A DNA stretch of 52,938 nt from Hyphomicrobium sp. (lineage in GTDB: Bacteria > Pseudomonadota > Alphaproteobacteria > Rhizobiales > Hyphomicrobiaceae), in the NCBI GenBank assembly GCA_002928955.1, contig PERT01000019.1, positions 1 to 52,938 on the forward strand. The letters are read 5' to 3'. Of this stretch, positions 42,258 through 52,628 are shown one piece after another. Below the pieces are notes generated by a model that had not been told where the DNA came from, made no database searches, and was given only the letters and a program-made list of their open reading frames with translations. The translations under genes and the position numbers were made by a program. Every line of letters starts with the position of its first letter. The stretch's first letter is position 1.

Positions 42258-43025
42258 TTACGTCCCGGACTTACGAATGTCAATCTTCGCAGCCGACAAT
42301 ATCGGCCCGCCCTTGCCCTGTTGAAGGATGACGACCGCTGTCTCGCAGCAGGACCTCACGAGATCGGCACCGGGAACCCGAAGGCTTAAGGGCTGACCAC
42401 GCCAGGGGCCGAGCTGTTTGAGATCCCGCACCACATTGTGATAGGTGATCTGCCGGCCCGAATTTTCGCCCCGGCCGATGGCCACCTTGCCGCTATCCTG
42501 GACGGCCAAGAGCAAAATGTGCGCTTCGTTCGGAACGCTTGCCGAATTGGCCTTGCCGACATCGACGATCAGATCACCGCCCTTCAATTCGAGCTTCAAC
42601 GCGATTCGCGATTGCTTATTCTGAGGCCCGGTCGCGGCAATCTCTCTATCGATCGCTCGGGCCGAGCTGCCGACGACATGGGTGCGGCCATTGACCACCG
42701 TCTGAGGCGTGTAGATCTCGCCGTCGCCGCGGGCTCGGGCGTAGTCACGCTGCCGGTCGGTGTATTGGCTTTTCGCGAACGTGTCTTTCCAGCCGAGACG
42801 GTCCCAATAATCCACTGGGAGGCTGAGCGCGATAACGTCGTCGCGGGTCTTGTAGGTCTCGAGCAGGGCGTCCGCTGGCGGGCAGGAGGAGCAACCCTGG
42901 CTCGTAAACAACTCAAGAACCGTAACCGCGCGGGATGCGGCCGCCTCGGCGTGCACTGAAGACGCGCCACTGCCGGCCAAAGCCGTTCCGAAAACGAGAG
43001 CAGTCAACGTCGGTGACATTCGCAT
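42258..43025 (-). CDS. DUF1223 thioredoxin-fold periplasmic protein
   Basis: This 255-residue protein has a signal peptide to about residue 27 and then VLELFTSQGCSSCPPADALL, a CxxC motif in a thioredoxin-like fold, followed by PVDYWDRLGWKDTFA and YTPQTVVNGRTHVVGS, which are diagnostic of DUF1223. Two cysteines follow (RSCCETAV). A redox function is plausible. Confidence 0.85.
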   Translation of the reverse strand: MRMSPTLTALVFGTALAGSGASSVHAEAAASRAVTVLELFTSQGCSSCPPADALLETYKTRDDVIALSLPVDYWDRLGWKDTFAKSQYTDRQRDYARARGDGEIYTPQTVVNGRTHVVGSSARAIDREIAATGPQNKQSRIALKLELKGGDLIVDVGKANSASVPNEAHILLLAVQDSGKVAIGRGENSGRQITYHNVVRDLKQLGPWRGQPLSLRVPGADLVRSCCETAVVILQQGKGGPILSAAKIDIRKSGT

Positions 43026-43281
43026 GGGACGCCCTCGAATGATTGGTCCTGGGAGCGCGCCGCTTCTGCACGCCGCTGGGAATCAGTACGTCGGATCCCA
43101 ATCACATGCGAATAAACGTTGGGTGATGCCCCGTGCCCCGTCCCGGTGTTGCATCTCGAACGCCTGGTCCCCACTGGCCGCGAGGTAGTATCCCGAGAAT
43201 TCGAGACAAAAAAACAATAAAATCAAAGAGTTGCTCGTGTTCCGCATACCTCCAACACTTGGTCGGTCGGGCGCACAACGG
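43026..43281. other. Intergenic region upstream of the DUF1223 gene
   Basis: About 256 bases between the DUF1223 start and the porin terminator. There is an AT-rich tract (AAAAAAACAATAAAATC) near 43206-43222. No gene is recognised. Confidence 0.4.
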
Positions 43282-43307
43282 AAAAGGGCCCCGGTCGCCC
43301 GGAGCCC
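43282..43307 (-). terminator. Rho-independent terminator of the porin gene
   Basis: A 9-bp GC-rich stem (43286-43294 with 43299-43307, one G-T pair) with a four-base loop is followed on the minus strand by TTTTC. It lies 50 bases after the porin stop. Confidence 0.8.
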
Positions 43308-43357
43308 CTTCTTGATATCGGTCAATCCAGCTCTATCCGAGCCAGAGAGGCCAGTGA

Positions 43358-44623
43358 TCAGAACTTGATTCGCGCACCGGTATAGACGATGTCGATGCTG
43401 TCAAGGTCGAGAACGCCCTGGTTCGTCGTGCGGGCATCGAGATCGAGGGTCTTGTAAAGCGCGTAGATTTCCATCTCGGCAGCCGGGATGTGCTGAACCA
43501 CGCCGAAGCCCCAAATCGTCAGCTCTGCATCAAGCACGATGCCCGAAGTGAAACCGTTTGCTGCGACAGGGGCGTTTCCTGCGACAGCCGCAGCCTGGCC
43601 ACCAAAGCCCTGACCATTGGCGTATTCACCGTAGAATACGGTCTTACCAACCGGAAGGAGTTTCGGCAACACGAGACCACCATTGAAGTAGTAGTAGTCG
43701 AGGGCTTCATGTACGCGAGCCGGTTCACGGCGATCGAAGGCGAACGAGCCGAACAAGCCGCTGGGCTCGTGCAGGATCGAGATAGAACCCTTGAACTCTT
43801 CCGTCCTCAGGCTTGGCGCGAAACCATCCGTATCCTGGGAGTAGCCGATGCCGCCAACGATCTTGAAGTCGCCGAGCTTGTTGGCATACCAGACTGCGAC
43901 ATCCCAGAAATCATCTTCGCCCCACGTCGCGACGAACTTGGCACCCTGGAAGATCGGGCTGTCGTAGCGGACGAGGTTACGGCGCGCGGTGTCGAGAGAG
44001 CCGCCGGTTACAAGGTTGGACTGCAGGTTCGTAATCACGCCGTTGCTCTGACGGAAGAACAGCGCGTTGCCGATGAGCTGGTCGGCGAATGCTGCCGGGC
44101 CGGCACCAGCGGCGTCTGCCAGAATGATGTCGTCGTTTGCCGGAGAACCCTGACCGACAGTGATTCGGCCGAGCTGCTTGCTCTCGATCCACCAGTTGGC
44201 CTGGCGAAGATTGAGCGCGCCGCCGGCTCCAACAACATCGTCGTTGAACTGCGTGACCAAGTTCGAAGCGGATACATCAACCTCGACCTCGAGCCAGAAA
44301 CCTGCGCTCCACTCAGGGTTGATCTTGGCGCTGCCAATGAACCGGAAGCGCGATGCGGTGTTGTCCTGGTCCGTAACGAGGGCATTGCTTTCATCGCCGT
44401 CGTCGAAGAACAATACGCCGGTGTGGATCTGACCCGAAACCTGGACCGAGACCTTGCGGTTACCCTTGCGGGCCGTGGTCGCTTCAAGCTCAGCGATGCG
44501 CTCTTCGAGGTCTGCGCAGCAGTCGCCGCCAAGGTCGGCCGCGTAGGATGGTGCGACCGACGCCAGTAGGGCCGCCGTGGCAGCTCCGATGATACGATGA
44601 TAACCAGTTCTCTTAGTAAGCAT
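43358..44623 (-). CDS. Outer-membrane porin (Rhizobiales type)
   Basis: This 421-residue porin starts at ATG 44623 (GGGGA ten bases upstream); the open frame to 44734 has no signal-peptide logic. The signal peptide ends at APSYA, followed by ADLGGDCCADLEERIAELEATT, a short coiled-coil N-terminal segment, and then a beta-barrel with alternating aromatic strands and the C-terminal phenylalanine (GARIKF) needed for outer-membrane assembly. A general diffusion role is likely. It is strongly terminated downstream. Confidence 0.88.
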   Translation of the reverse strand: MLTKRTGYHRIIGAATAALLASVAPSYAADLGGDCCADLEERIAELEATTARKGNRKVSVQVSGQIHTGVLFFDDGDESNALVTDQDNTASRFRFIGSAKINPEWSAGFWLEVEVDVSASNLVTQFNDDVVGAGGALNLRQANWWIESKQLGRITVGQGSPANDDIILADAAGAGPAAFADQLIGNALFFRQSNGVITNLQSNLVTGGSLDTARRNLVRYDSPIFQGAKFVATWGEDDFWDVAVWYANKLGDFKIVGGIGYSQDTDGFAPSLRTEEFKGSISILHEPSGLFGSFAFDRREPARVHEALDYYYFNGGLVLPKLLPVGKTVFYGEYANGQGFGGQAAAVAGNAPVAANGFTSGIVLDAELTIWGFGVVQHIPAAEMEIYALYKTLDLDARTTNQGVLDLDSIDIVYTGARIKF

Positions 44624-44993
44624 GATGTGTGTGTCCCCTGTCTCGCCCCGAAAGTACTTCTGCCCAACCAGCCGCGGCCTTGCCAGTATTGGGTCGACCA
44701 TTAGAAAGGTTGATGTACAGCCGGATCGCTGCAATCGTGCATCGACATTTGCACAGAGGCTGGCCGCCAGTTCTTTCAGAATCGTGCTTTTTTAATGTAA
44801 TCGGGTACGCTGTGGCAGATTCGCCTCAAACGGGATTGGGCGGCGTAATCAGCTGAGTTTTCGCGGTTCTGGAGGCGCGGCGTTGCGCCGCCAACAAGTC
44901 AAAACACGATGCTGTGACCGGCGAGGCCGGCACCGGATCGCGATCGCCAGGGTACGGGCCAAAGTACGGAGAAGATTTGGGAATTCCGCGGGA
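44624..44993. other. Intergenic region upstream of the porin
   Basis: The 370 bases hold the porin promoter region, with an AT-rich stretch near 44789-44804 (minus-strand ATTACATTAAAAAAGC). No recognisable gene was found. Confidence 0.4.
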
Positions 44994-45872
44994 TCAGGAG
45001 CTCTTGGCGGTCCGAGAGCTATTGGATCGGAACTGCGCCGGCGTGTTGCCGAACCGTACTCGGAAGGCGGTTGTGAGGTGACTTTGGGAGCTGAAGCCGG
45101 TTTCGAAGGCGATGGTCGAAATGGCCATCGTCGAACTCTCCAGCAACTGCCGGGCCCGATCCAATCGCCGCTCGAGGACGAACCGGTGCACTGAGGTCTG
45201 ATAGGTGGCCCGGAAAATCCTGCTGAAATAGTATGGTGAAAGATCGGCGGCGTCGGCGATGGATTTGACGTTGATGGGTTCGGCCAGTCGCTGATCGATG
45301 AATTGAACCGCGCGCTTGACGGCCTCGAGATTGTCTTTGGCATCAGCCGGGTTCGGCGTACCGACTTGGCTCTCGACGAGCTTGACGATGAGCATTTCCA
45401 CGCAAAGGCCCACAAGTGGTTCGGCGACAGGCGTATAGTGATTGGCGGCGTCTCGTAGGCGCCGCCACAGGCTCTGCACCAGGGGTGGTGCCTCGACCCT
45501 GATCGAGGATCCGAGAAACACCCGGTTCGACATGACTTCCGACTGGATGAACGATTCGACGTAATTAGGGCAGAGGAAGAGAACCTCGTAGGAGGTTGCC
45601 GCATCGAAAGCCCCGGAGACGTGATCGTTGGGGCGCAGCACACTGTAGGAATGGGGGGCCGTCGGGCCATGATGTGGCCGTGAGCCGTTGAGCTGGATGT
45701 GGCCGTGGATCGGCTCGTTGGCCATCACGATGGCATATTGTCCATAGGATTCGCTGAAGGCGCCCGACGCGGCAACAACGCGCTCGTAGATCCCCCAACT
45801 GAAATGAACGGACTCAGCGACGATTGTTCCTTCGGGGTGGTTTCGAATGGTCGAGTCGCTCAGCGCGTTCAT
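44994..45872 (-). CDS. AraC-family transcriptional regulator
   Basis: This 292-residue regulator has an N-terminal cupin-like sensor domain (residues about 15-170) and a C-terminal double helix-turn-helix (SIADAADLSPYYFSRIFRATYQTSVHRFVLERRLDRARQLLESS and ISTIAFETGFSSQSHLTTAFRVRFGNTPAQFR). An AT-rich palindrome lies about 110 bases upstream of the start. The target is unknown; the porin is the next gene downstream. Confidence 0.85.
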   Translation of the reverse strand: MNALSDSTIRNHPEGTIVAESVHFSWGIYERVVAASGAFSESYGQYAIVMANEPIHGHIQLNGSRPHHGPTAPHSYSVLRPNDHVSGAFDAATSYEVLFLCPNYVESFIQSEVMSNRVFLGSSIRVEAPPLVQSLWRRLRDAANHYTPVAEPLVGLCVEMLIVKLVESQVGTPNPADAKDNLEAVKRAVQFIDQRLAEPINVKSIADAADLSPYYFSRIFRATYQTSVHRFVLERRLDRARQLLESSTMAISTIAFETGFSSQSHLTTAFRVRFGNTPAQFRSNSSRTAKSS

Positions 45873-45985
45873 TCTTGATCCACATGTGCTGGTCGGTGAC
45901 TTCGATCGTGCGGTAAAACGTCATGGAGGCGAGCGGATGGCCCAGAACCCGGGCCCGGAACAGCTGGTCTTTTCGATGATTTTCA

Positions 45986-46010
45986 TTTTTCGATGCCAAT
46001 AATCGAAAAA
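45986..46010. promoter_or_regulatory. AT-rich palindrome upstream of the AraC gene
   Basis: TTTTTCGAT (45986-45994) and ATCGAAAAA (46002-46010) form a perfect 9-bp inverted repeat with a seven-base centre. A further half-like TTTTCGATGAT lies at 45970-45980. The site lies 114-138 bases upstream of the AraC-family start and could be an operator. Confidence 0.5.
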
Positions 46011-46454
46011 TATCATCCGATTGGCGGTTCAGCTACTGTCTTCTTTTGATAGTCTGACGACGGCCAAATCTGAAATAACGTATTGTCACTTTCTCGCGTT
46101 GACCCTCCATGTCTCGATGGCGCGGTGAGTTGTGCAGGCCCCCAATCGTGGAACGGCCGTCATGTTTGAGAGAGATGCCGATCTTCGTTCGCGGGCATGG
46201 GGCGCGACATGCGCACCCTGTCCACGGCGCTAAGCGCAGGCGATCATGGCTGTTCGGACCGAACCCTCTGTTGGCCTCGGCGGCACTTGGGTTCTCATTT
46301 TGGGTCGCACCTCGGCGCGATGCGGCGAGACGCGCAGTGGCGCTTCGACCTATAGTCCTCGACGTGGCAAGCCGATATTGACAGTCTATATCGATCAAGC
46401 GGGTCGAACTCGGCCGACCATTCGCCGCCGCCCCCCGACCGGAGGCCTTGTCTC
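46011..46454. other. Intergenic region upstream of cydA
   Basis: The 444 bases contain no convincing gene; open frames here lack domains. The cydA promoter is presumably within it. GGAGG precedes cydA by nine bases. Confidence 0.4.
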
Positions 46455-47846
46455 ATGGACGTCGATGCCCTGCTACTGGCCCGCATCCAGTTCGCGTTCA
46501 CGGTCGCGTTCCATATCATTTTCCCGTCGTTCACCATCGGTCTTGCTGCCTTCATCGCGACCCTTCTCGTCCGTTGGCGCATGACGGGTGAGGAGCATCT
46601 GCATCGCTTGGCGCGCTTCTGGACCAAGATTTTCGCGGTCAGCTTCGCCATGGGCGTGGTATCCGGCATCGTGCTCTCGTACCAGATCGGCACCAACTGG
46701 AGCCGATTCTCGGAAGTGGTCGGAAACGTCATGGGCCCGCTGCTCGGGTACGAAGTGCTCACGGCGTTCTTCCTCGAAGCGACCTTTCTCGGCATCATGC
46801 TGTTCGGCTGGAACCGGGTCACTCCGGCGCTGCATGTGACGGCCGCGGTGCTCGTCGCGATCGGCACGTCGCTGTCAGCGTTCTGGATCCTGGCGGCCAA
46901 CAGCTGGATGCATACCCCACAGGGTCACGAGATGCGTGGCGGAATCGCTTATGCCGTCGACTGGTGGGCGATCATTTTCAACCCCAGTTTCCCCTACCGC
47001 TTCGCCCATATGTTCACCGCTGCCTACCTCACGACGTCGCTGGTCGTGTTGGCGGTCGGCGCGCGGTATCTGATGCAGCGGCGGTATCTCGAAGAAGCGC
47101 GCACGATGGTCCGCATGGGTCTCGGCATGGTCGCAGTCCTGGCACCGCTGCAACTCGTCATCGGCGATTTGCACGGCCTCAACACGGCGAAGTACCAGCC
47201 GGCCAAGATCGCCGCGATGGAGGCGCACTGGGATGGCAGCAAGCCGGCCGATCTGGTGCTGTTTGCGATCCCGAACGAGAAGACCGGCCGGAACGACTAC
47301 GAGATCAAGGCCCCGATACCTGGTCTCGCGAGCTACGTCATCACGCACGACTTCAATGGAAAGTTCAAAGGGCTGAACGATTTCAGCCCAGAGGACCGAC
47401 CGCCGGTAAAGCCGGTGTTCTTCGCCTTCAGGACCATGGTCGGCATCGGGATGTTGATGATCGGCATCGGGCTCGTGGGCGCGGTATTGTGGATGCGCGG
47501 GCAAGTGTTCGCGGCCCGCTGGTATCTGAGGCCCGTGCAACACTGCTGGCCACTCGGCTTCATCGCCATTCTGGCGGGCTGGTGGGTGACCGAAACCGGC
47601 CGCCAGCCGTGGATCGCGCATGGTATTCTCCGCACGGCCGATGCTGCATCGCCCCTGGCCTTCTGGGTCGTCGCAACCTCACTTGCGCTGTTCGTCGCGG
47701 TCTACACGGTCGTGTTCTCGATCGGCATCTACTATATCAATGCTCTCATCGAGAAAGGACCGGGCGGCAAGGCTGCGGCGACGCCGAGCGCGCTGCCATC
47801 GCGCCCGCTGTCGGCGGCTGGATCTGCCATGCAGCCGGGGGAGTAG
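46455..47846 (+). CDS. cydA: Cytochrome bd-type quinol oxidase subunit I (CioA/CydA)
   Basis: It oxidises quinol and reduces oxygen to water in the inner membrane. The 463 residues include the N-terminal ARIQFAFTVAFHIIFPSFTIG with the haem ligand His, the conserved GRQPW block in GWWVTETGRQPWIAHGILRT, and a short Q-loop, which suggests the cyanide-insensitive (CIO) subtype. Nine helices are expected. The stop is four bases before the cydB start. Confidence 0.93.
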   Translation: MDVDALLLARIQFAFTVAFHIIFPSFTIGLAAFIATLLVRWRMTGEEHLHRLARFWTKIFAVSFAMGVVSGIVLSYQIGTNWSRFSEVVGNVMGPLLGYEVLTAFFLEATFLGIMLFGWNRVTPALHVTAAVLVAIGTSLSAFWILAANSWMHTPQGHEMRGGIAYAVDWWAIIFNPSFPYRFAHMFTAAYLTTSLVVLAVGARYLMQRRYLEEARTMVRMGLGMVAVLAPLQLVIGDLHGLNTAKYQPAKIAAMEAHWDGSKPADLVLFAIPNEKTGRNDYEIKAPIPGLASYVITHDFNGKFKGLNDFSPEDRPPVKPVFFAFRTMVGIGMLMIGIGLVGAVLWMRGQVFAARWYLRPVQHCWPLGFIAILAGWWVTETGRQPWIAHGILRTADAASPLAFWVVATSLALFVAVYTVVFSIGIYYINALIEKGPGGKAAATPSALPSRPLSAAGSAMQPGE

Positions 47847-47850
47847 ATCA

Positions 47851-48888
47851 ATGCCGGATCTTGCGACTGTCGACATGTACGCACCGGCTTTTTGGCTGCC
47901 GCCGTTGTGGGCGTTTGTGCTCGGCGCCGCGGTCACCCTCTACGTGGTGCTGGACGGGTTCACGCTCGGGCTCGGCATACTGTTCCCCTTGTCGCCCGAA
48001 GAGGAACGCCGCGACGTGATGATGAACTCCGTGGCACCCTTCTGGGATGGCAACGGAACCTGGCTGGTACTGGGTGGCGGCGGGTTGTTCGTGGCGTTTC
48101 CGAAGGCCTATGCCATCATCATGCCGGCCCTTTATCTGCCGATCATCACTATGCTTCTGGCGCTCGTTTTCAGAGGTGTAGCGTTCGAGTTCCGGTGGGT
48201 CGCCAAACCCCATCACAGGAAGTGGGATTTCGCATTTGCCTGGGGCTCGATCGTCGCCACCTTCATGCAGGGCGTCATTCTCGGCGGCCTGCTGCAAGGT
48301 GTCGCGATCAAGGGTGGCGCGTTCTCGGGCGGTCCACTCGACTGGCTGACACCCTTCCCGATCGCGGTGGGCATCATTCTGGTATTCGGTTACGCGCTAC
48401 TGGGCGCGACGTGGCTTGTGATGAAAACCGAAGGCGAGATCGCAGAAGCCGCGCGCTACCAGGCGCTGGCAGCCCTACCGGTCGTGATCGGTGGCATGGC
48501 GCTGGTCAGCCTGTGGACACCCTATGCCCTGCCGCGGATTGCCGAGCGCTGGTTCACATGGCCGAACATTGCTTATCTCGCGCCAGTGCCGGTACTGACT
48601 GCGCTTGTCGCCTTGGTATGCTGGAGATCCTTGCAGTCCCGTCGCGACACGCTGCCCTTCGTTTCGGCGATCTCGCTGTTCCTGCTCGGGCTGACGGGTC
48701 TCGTGATCTCAAATGCGCCCTATCTCGTGCCACCGTCGATGACGGTCTGGGACGCGGCCGCCGATGCCAATTCGCAGATGTTTTCGATCATCGGCGTGGC
48801 GATCATGCTACCGGTGGTGCTCGGCTATACTGCTTTCGTCTATTGGACATTCCGCGGCAAGGTCAGGATCGGCGAGGGATACCACTGA
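47851..48888 (+). CDS. cydB: Cytochrome bd-type quinol oxidase subunit II (CioB/CydB)
   Basis: It encodes 345 residues from ATG 47851 with GGGGGAG upstream; the longer open frame is a read-through of cydA in another frame. Family marks are LYVVLDGFTLGLGILFPL and SVAPFWDGNGTWLVLGGGGLFVAFPKAYA. It is cotranscribed with cydA. The assembly factor genes cydDC are not seen nearby, which is usual for CIO operons. Confidence 0.93.
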   Translation: MPDLATVDMYAPAFWLPPLWAFVLGAAVTLYVVLDGFTLGLGILFPLSPEEERRDVMMNSVAPFWDGNGTWLVLGGGGLFVAFPKAYAIIMPALYLPIITMLLALVFRGVAFEFRWVAKPHHRKWDFAFAWGSIVATFMQGVILGGLLQGVAIKGGAFSGGPLDWLTPFPIAVGIILVFGYALLGATWLVMKTEGEIAEAARYQALAALPVVIGGMALVSLWTPYALPRIAERWFTWPNIAYLAPVPVLTALVALVCWRSLQSRRDTLPFVSAISLFLLGLTGLVISNAPYLVPPSMTVWDAAADANSQMFSIIGVAIMLPVVLGYTAFVYWTFRGKVRIGEGYH

Positions 48889-48915
48889 GCACACCTTACT
48901 GGCCGGCGGTCCATC

Positions 48916-49791
48916 ATGCCGCTGCGTGACATGCTCGCGGCGCTGGTCGCCGTGACGGCCTTCGGCACATCGTTCGTGGCGATCAAGTCCGGCGTCGAGC
49001 ATATGCCGCCGTTGCTCTTGACCGCGCTGCGCTTTCTGTTCGCCGCCTTACCGGCGATCCTGTTCGTGCCGCCACCACGCACCCGCCCGGTGCTCGTGGT
49101 GGCGTTCGGACTGGCGTTCGGAGTGGGCCTGTTCGGCGCGATGTTCATCGCCATCAAACTGGGGATGCCCGCCGGACTCGCTGCGATTGTCGTGCAATTG
49201 CAGGTGTTCTTCACGATGGGGCTCGCGTGGCTGCTGGACCGGGAGAGGCCCGGCCACGAGCAGATGGCAGGCGCGGTAATCGCGCTCGTAGGCATGGGAT
49301 TGATCGGCTGGCAGCGCTTCGCCGGCGCGGCGACGTTACCATTCTTTCTGGTGCTCGCCGCAGCCGGATTCTGGGCTTTTGCGAACTTCGTCAGCAAGCG
49401 CGCCGGCGCCTCGGATCGCTTGGCGCTCGTGGTCTGGGGAAGCCTCGTTGCTGCGCCGGTGCTCATTGGGTTGTCGCTGCTGATCGAGGGCTCGGAAGCC
49501 GTCGCGGCGGCGCTTTTGCCTCCAGCTTGGTCGGCTGTCGCATCGGTGGTCTTCATGGCCTACCCCGCCACGCTTCTGGCCTTCTCGATCTGGACGACGC
49601 TGCTGTCGCGGTATCCGACACCCGTGGTCGCCCCGTTTGCGCTTCTGATCCCTGTTGTGGGGTTATTGAGCACACACATGGCGTTTGGCGAGCGGCTCGC
49701 ACCGTTGGAGGTGGTGGCCAGCGGATTGATCTTGATTGGGCTGCTTGTCGGCTTGCGCGGTGCCTCTCTGCCGCGTCCAAGTTCTCCTTGA
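48916..49791 (+). CDS. EamA (DMT superfamily) transporter
   Basis: This 291-residue, ten-helix inner-membrane carrier consists of two EamA repeats (start MPLRDMLAALVAVTAFGTSFVAIKSGVEHMPPLLLTALRF). Such proteins usually export metabolites or amino acids. It follows cydB by 27 bases. Substrate unknown. Confidence 0.8.
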   Translation: MPLRDMLAALVAVTAFGTSFVAIKSGVEHMPPLLLTALRFLFAALPAILFVPPPRTRPVLVVAFGLAFGVGLFGAMFIAIKLGMPAGLAAIVVQLQVFFTMGLAWLLDRERPGHEQMAGAVIALVGMGLIGWQRFAGAATLPFFLVLAAAGFWAFANFVSKRAGASDRLALVVWGSLVAAPVLIGLSLLIEGSEAVAAALLPPAWSAVASVVFMAYPATLLAFSIWTTLLSRYPTPVVAPFALLIPVVGLLSTHMAFGERLAPLEVVASGLILIGLLVGLRGASLPRPSSP

Positions 49792-49873
49792 ACCGTTGAG
49801 CCGATGGCGTGCCGCCTGACTGGACCCGCCGTCACCACGATTGGCGATAGTCCGTTCAAGCGACGCCCGATTG

Positions 49874-50761
49874 TCAGTGCTTGATCCGAGACCAGATGCG
49901 CTTCTTGGCCAGGAACAACAACACGGTCGTCACAAGAAGATAGAGCATCACTTGCCAGCCGATGCGCTTGCGCTCATTGAGTGACGGGTCGGCGGCCCAA
50001 GCGAGAAACGCCGCCACGTCCTTGGCGTTCTGTTCGAGCGATCCCTTGCCGTCCTGGTACTTGACGAAATTGTCCTTGGCCAGCGGCGGCACCATTGCGA
50101 TCTGGTGACCTGGAAAGGCGGCGTTGTAGTTCATGCCGTCGGACAGATTAAAGTCTTTGGGTGCGTTTTTGTAGCCAGTCAACAGCGCGTAAATATAGTC
50201 GGGGCCACCTTCCTGATACCCGGTGGCGATGTCCCGCATCATCAGGAAGATATGGGTGTACCAGGGCGCGGTCGGCTCGATCCCACGAGCCTTGGCAATG
50301 ACCGAAAAGTCTGGCGGCAACGCGCCGTTGAACGCATCGCGCGCTTCGGCCTCGTTTTTATGGGGCCCAAGGATCGGGTCCGACAGCTTCGCCGGCCGCT
50401 CGAACATTTTGCCCTTGTCGTTGGGCCCGTCCGTGATCTTATTTGGCCAGCCTGCGGCCAGCGACTTGACGCTGTCCTCGGGGAACTCCGGTCCACCCGG
50501 CTGCACGAGATTGCGGAACGCGAGCCGTTTCAGACCGTGACAAGACGAGCAGTTCTCCTGATAGACTTGGAAACCACGCTGCAACTGGCCCGCATTAAAC
50601 TGTCCGCGGAAACCGGCAAAGGGCCACTGCTGCTTGTCGATCACGATATGCTCGCCACCGGCGCCCATGACCGGGAGTGGCGCCAGCGCCAGCACCACGG
50701 CCAGGGCCACCGAGGCCGCGCGAAGAGACGTTTTAATCATCGTCGTCGTTCCTCGTCTCAA
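49874..50761 (-). CDS. petC: Cytochrome c1 of the bc1 complex
   Basis: This is the 295-residue haem c1 subunit of ubiquinol:cytochrome c reductase. The signal peptide ends near residue 34 (VMGAG). The haem motif is CSSCH (residues about 71-75) and the axial Met lies in [11 protein letters not shown]-terminal transmembrane anchor ([20 protein letters not shown]) is present. It overlaps the cytochrome b gene by four bases. Confidence 0.95.
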   Translation of the reverse strand: MRRGTTTMIKTSLRAASVALAVVLALAPLPVMGAGGEHIVIDKQQWPFAGFRGQFNAGQLQRGFQVYQENCSSCHGLKRLAFRNLVQPGGPEFPEDSVKSLAAGWPNKITDGPNDKGKMFERPAKLSDPILGPHKNEAEARDAFNGALPPDFSVIAKARGIEPTAPWYTHIFLMMRDIATGYQEGGPDYIYALLTGYKNAPKDFNLSDGMNYNAAFPGHQIAMVPPLAKDNFVKYQDGKGSLEQNAKDVAAFLAWAADPSLNERKRIGWQVMLYLLVTTVLLFLAKKRIWSRIKH

Positions 50762-52056
50762 CGTTTTTCAGGAGCTGCAGCCGCGCCTGCCGGTATGCCC
50801 ATGCCACCGCCAGTTTGCTTGCCCGGCCCGAGCACGTCTTCGGTGATCGACCGGGGCAACTGCTTGGGCGTTTCGATCAGACCGACAATCGGCATCACGA
50901 TCAGGAAGTGGGCGAAGTAGTAGAACGTGAACACGCGGGCCCAGAATACATAGATCCCGTCCGCCGGCTTTGCCCCAAGGTAGCCGAGTGCGAGGCACGA
51001 AATGACGAACAGCCAGAAGAACCACCGGTAAATCGGACGGTACTTGGTCGAGCGCACGCGGCTGGTATCGAGCCAGGGCACGAAGAACAGGACGGCGATC
51101 GCGCCGAACATGGCAAGCACGCCGCCAAGCTTCGAAGGAATGGCTCGCAGGATCGCGTAGAACGGCAGGAAGTACCATTCCGGCACGATGTGAGGCGGCG
51201 TCACAAGGGGGTTGGCCTCGATATAGTTGTCAGCGTGACCAAGATAGTCAGGCAAGAAAAAAACGAACCAGGCGAAGACAATCAGGAAGGCGAACAGGCC
51301 GACCGCGTCTTTCATTACCGCAAAGGGCGCCATCGGCACTGAGTCGGACTTGTGCTTGAGGTCGAGACCGGTTGGGTTGTTCTGGCCGGCGACGTGTAGC
51401 GCCCACACGTGCAGGATGACGAGACCCATGATCACGAAGGGCAGCAGGTAGTGGAGGGAGAAGAAGCGGTTCAGTGTCGCTCCGGACACCGAGAAACCGC
51501 CCCACAACCACGTAACAATTGCCGTGCCAACACCCGGCACCACGCCATCGAGCGACGAGAACAGGTTGGTGATAACGGTGACGCCCCAGAAACTCATCTG
51601 GCCCCACGGCAACGCGTAGCCCATGAACGCTGTTGCCATCATCGCGAGGAATATGAGCACGCCGAGGATCCAGAGGATCTCACGCGGTGCCTTGTATGAG
51701 CCGTAGTAAAGACCACGGAAGATGTGGATGTAGACGGCGACGAAGAACATCGATGCGCCGACCGCGTGGAAATTGCGGATCATCCAGCCGAAGTTCACGT
51801 CACGACGGATGCGCTCGACCGAATTGAATGCATCGGCGCCACTCGGCTGGTAGTGCATCGCCAGCACGAGACCGGTAACGATCTGCGCAACGAGGCAGAA
51901 CGACAGGATGCCACCGAATGTCCAAAGGTAATTCAGGTTCCGCGGCGTCGGGAAATCGACGAAGCTATCGTGCATCAGCCGGGCGATCGGCAGGCGATCG
52001 TCCCACCACTTGGCCATCCGCGACTGCGGCTTATAGGTTGAAACATGGTTTGACAT
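50758..52056 (-). CDS. petB: Cytochrome b of the bc1 complex
   Basis: This 432-residue, eight-helix membrane subunit contains the Qo-site PEWY loop ([21 protein letters not shown]) and paired histidines of the b haems in helices B and D ([30 protein letters not shown]). It is separate from the c1 gene, unlike the fused fbcH of Bradyrhizobium and Rhodopseudomonas relatives. It follows the Rieske gene by 14 bases. Confidence 0.96.
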   Translation of the reverse strand: MSNHVSTYKPQSRMAKWWDDRLPIARLMHDSFVDFPTPRNLNYLWTFGGILSFCLVAQIVTGLVLAMHYQPSGADAFNSVERIRRDVNFGWMIRNFHAVGASMFFVAVYIHIFRGLYYGSYKAPREILWILGVLIFLAMMATAFMGYALPWGQMSFWGVTVITNLFSSLDGVVPGVGTAIVTWLWGGFSVSGATLNRFFSLHYLLPFVIMGLVILHVWALHVAGQNNPTGLDLKHKSDSVPMAPFAVMKDAVGLFAFLIVFAWFVFFLPDYLGHADNYIEANPLVTPPHIVPEWYFLPFYAILRAIPSKLGGVLAMFGAIAVLFFVPWLDTSRVRSTKYRPIYRWFFWLFVISCLALGYLGAKPADGIYVFWARVFTFYYFAHFLIVMPIVGLIETPKQLPRSITEDVLGPGKQTGGGMGIPAGAAAAPEKR

Positions 52057-52070
52057 GGCGGTCAGATCCC

Positions 52071-52628
52071 TCAGCCGATCTTGATCTTGGAATCGGAGAC
52101 GAACTCGTAGGGGGGCACGTCGAGGTTGCGTGGCGCAGGGCCCTTGCGGATGCGTCCCGAAGTATCGTAGTGCGAGCCGTGGCAGGGGCAGAACCAGCCG
52201 CCGAAGTCACCTTTCGTGTCGGCGAGCGACTGGCCCTTCGGGATGCAGCCGAGGTGGGTGCAGATGCCGACTAGAACCAGCCAGTTCTCTTTTCCGGCCT
52301 TGACGCGGGCCGTATCTGCAGCGGGTTCGATGACATCTGGAAGTTCGGCCAGAGCCGTCTTCCGGGCGGCTGCGATTTCGTCCTTGGTGCGATTGCGGAT
52401 GAACAGCGGCTTGCCGCGCCACATCACAGTGATGGCTTGACCCTCTTTGACCGGTGCGAGATCGACCTCGATCGAGGCGAGTGCCTGCGCGCCGGCATCA
52501 GGGTTCATCTGGTGGATGAACGGCCACAACAACGACGCGGCACCTACTGCTGCGAAGGCGTTGGCGGTCATCACGAGAACATCGCGGCGGTTGGGGTCTT
52601 CGGTTTCGGCTGCCAAGTGTGCCTCCAA
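52071..52628 (-). CDS. petA: Rieske iron-sulfur subunit of the bc1 complex
   Basis: This 185-residue 2Fe-2S protein has an N-terminal anchor with a Tat-like [10 protein letters not shown] segment and hydrophobic stretch, and the two cluster-ligand boxes CTHLGC and CPCHGSH. It is the first gene of the petABC operon, in which electrons from quinol reach cytochrome c, also the usual sink for Sox electrons. Confidence 0.96.
   Translation of the reverse strand: MEAHLAAETEDPNRRDVLVMTANAFAAVGAASLLWPFIHQMNPDAGAQALASIEVDLAPVKEGQAITVMWRGKPLFIRNRTKDEIAAARKTALAELPDVIEPAADTARVKAGKENWLVLVGICTHLGCIPKGQSLADTKGDFGGWFCPCHGSHYDTSGRIRKGPAPRNLDVPPYEFVSDSKIKIG

Noticed and set aside
45814-45999. A 61-residue gene upstream of the AraC gene
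   Set aside because: It overlaps the AraC start in another frame, has no domain and no clear ribosome-binding site.
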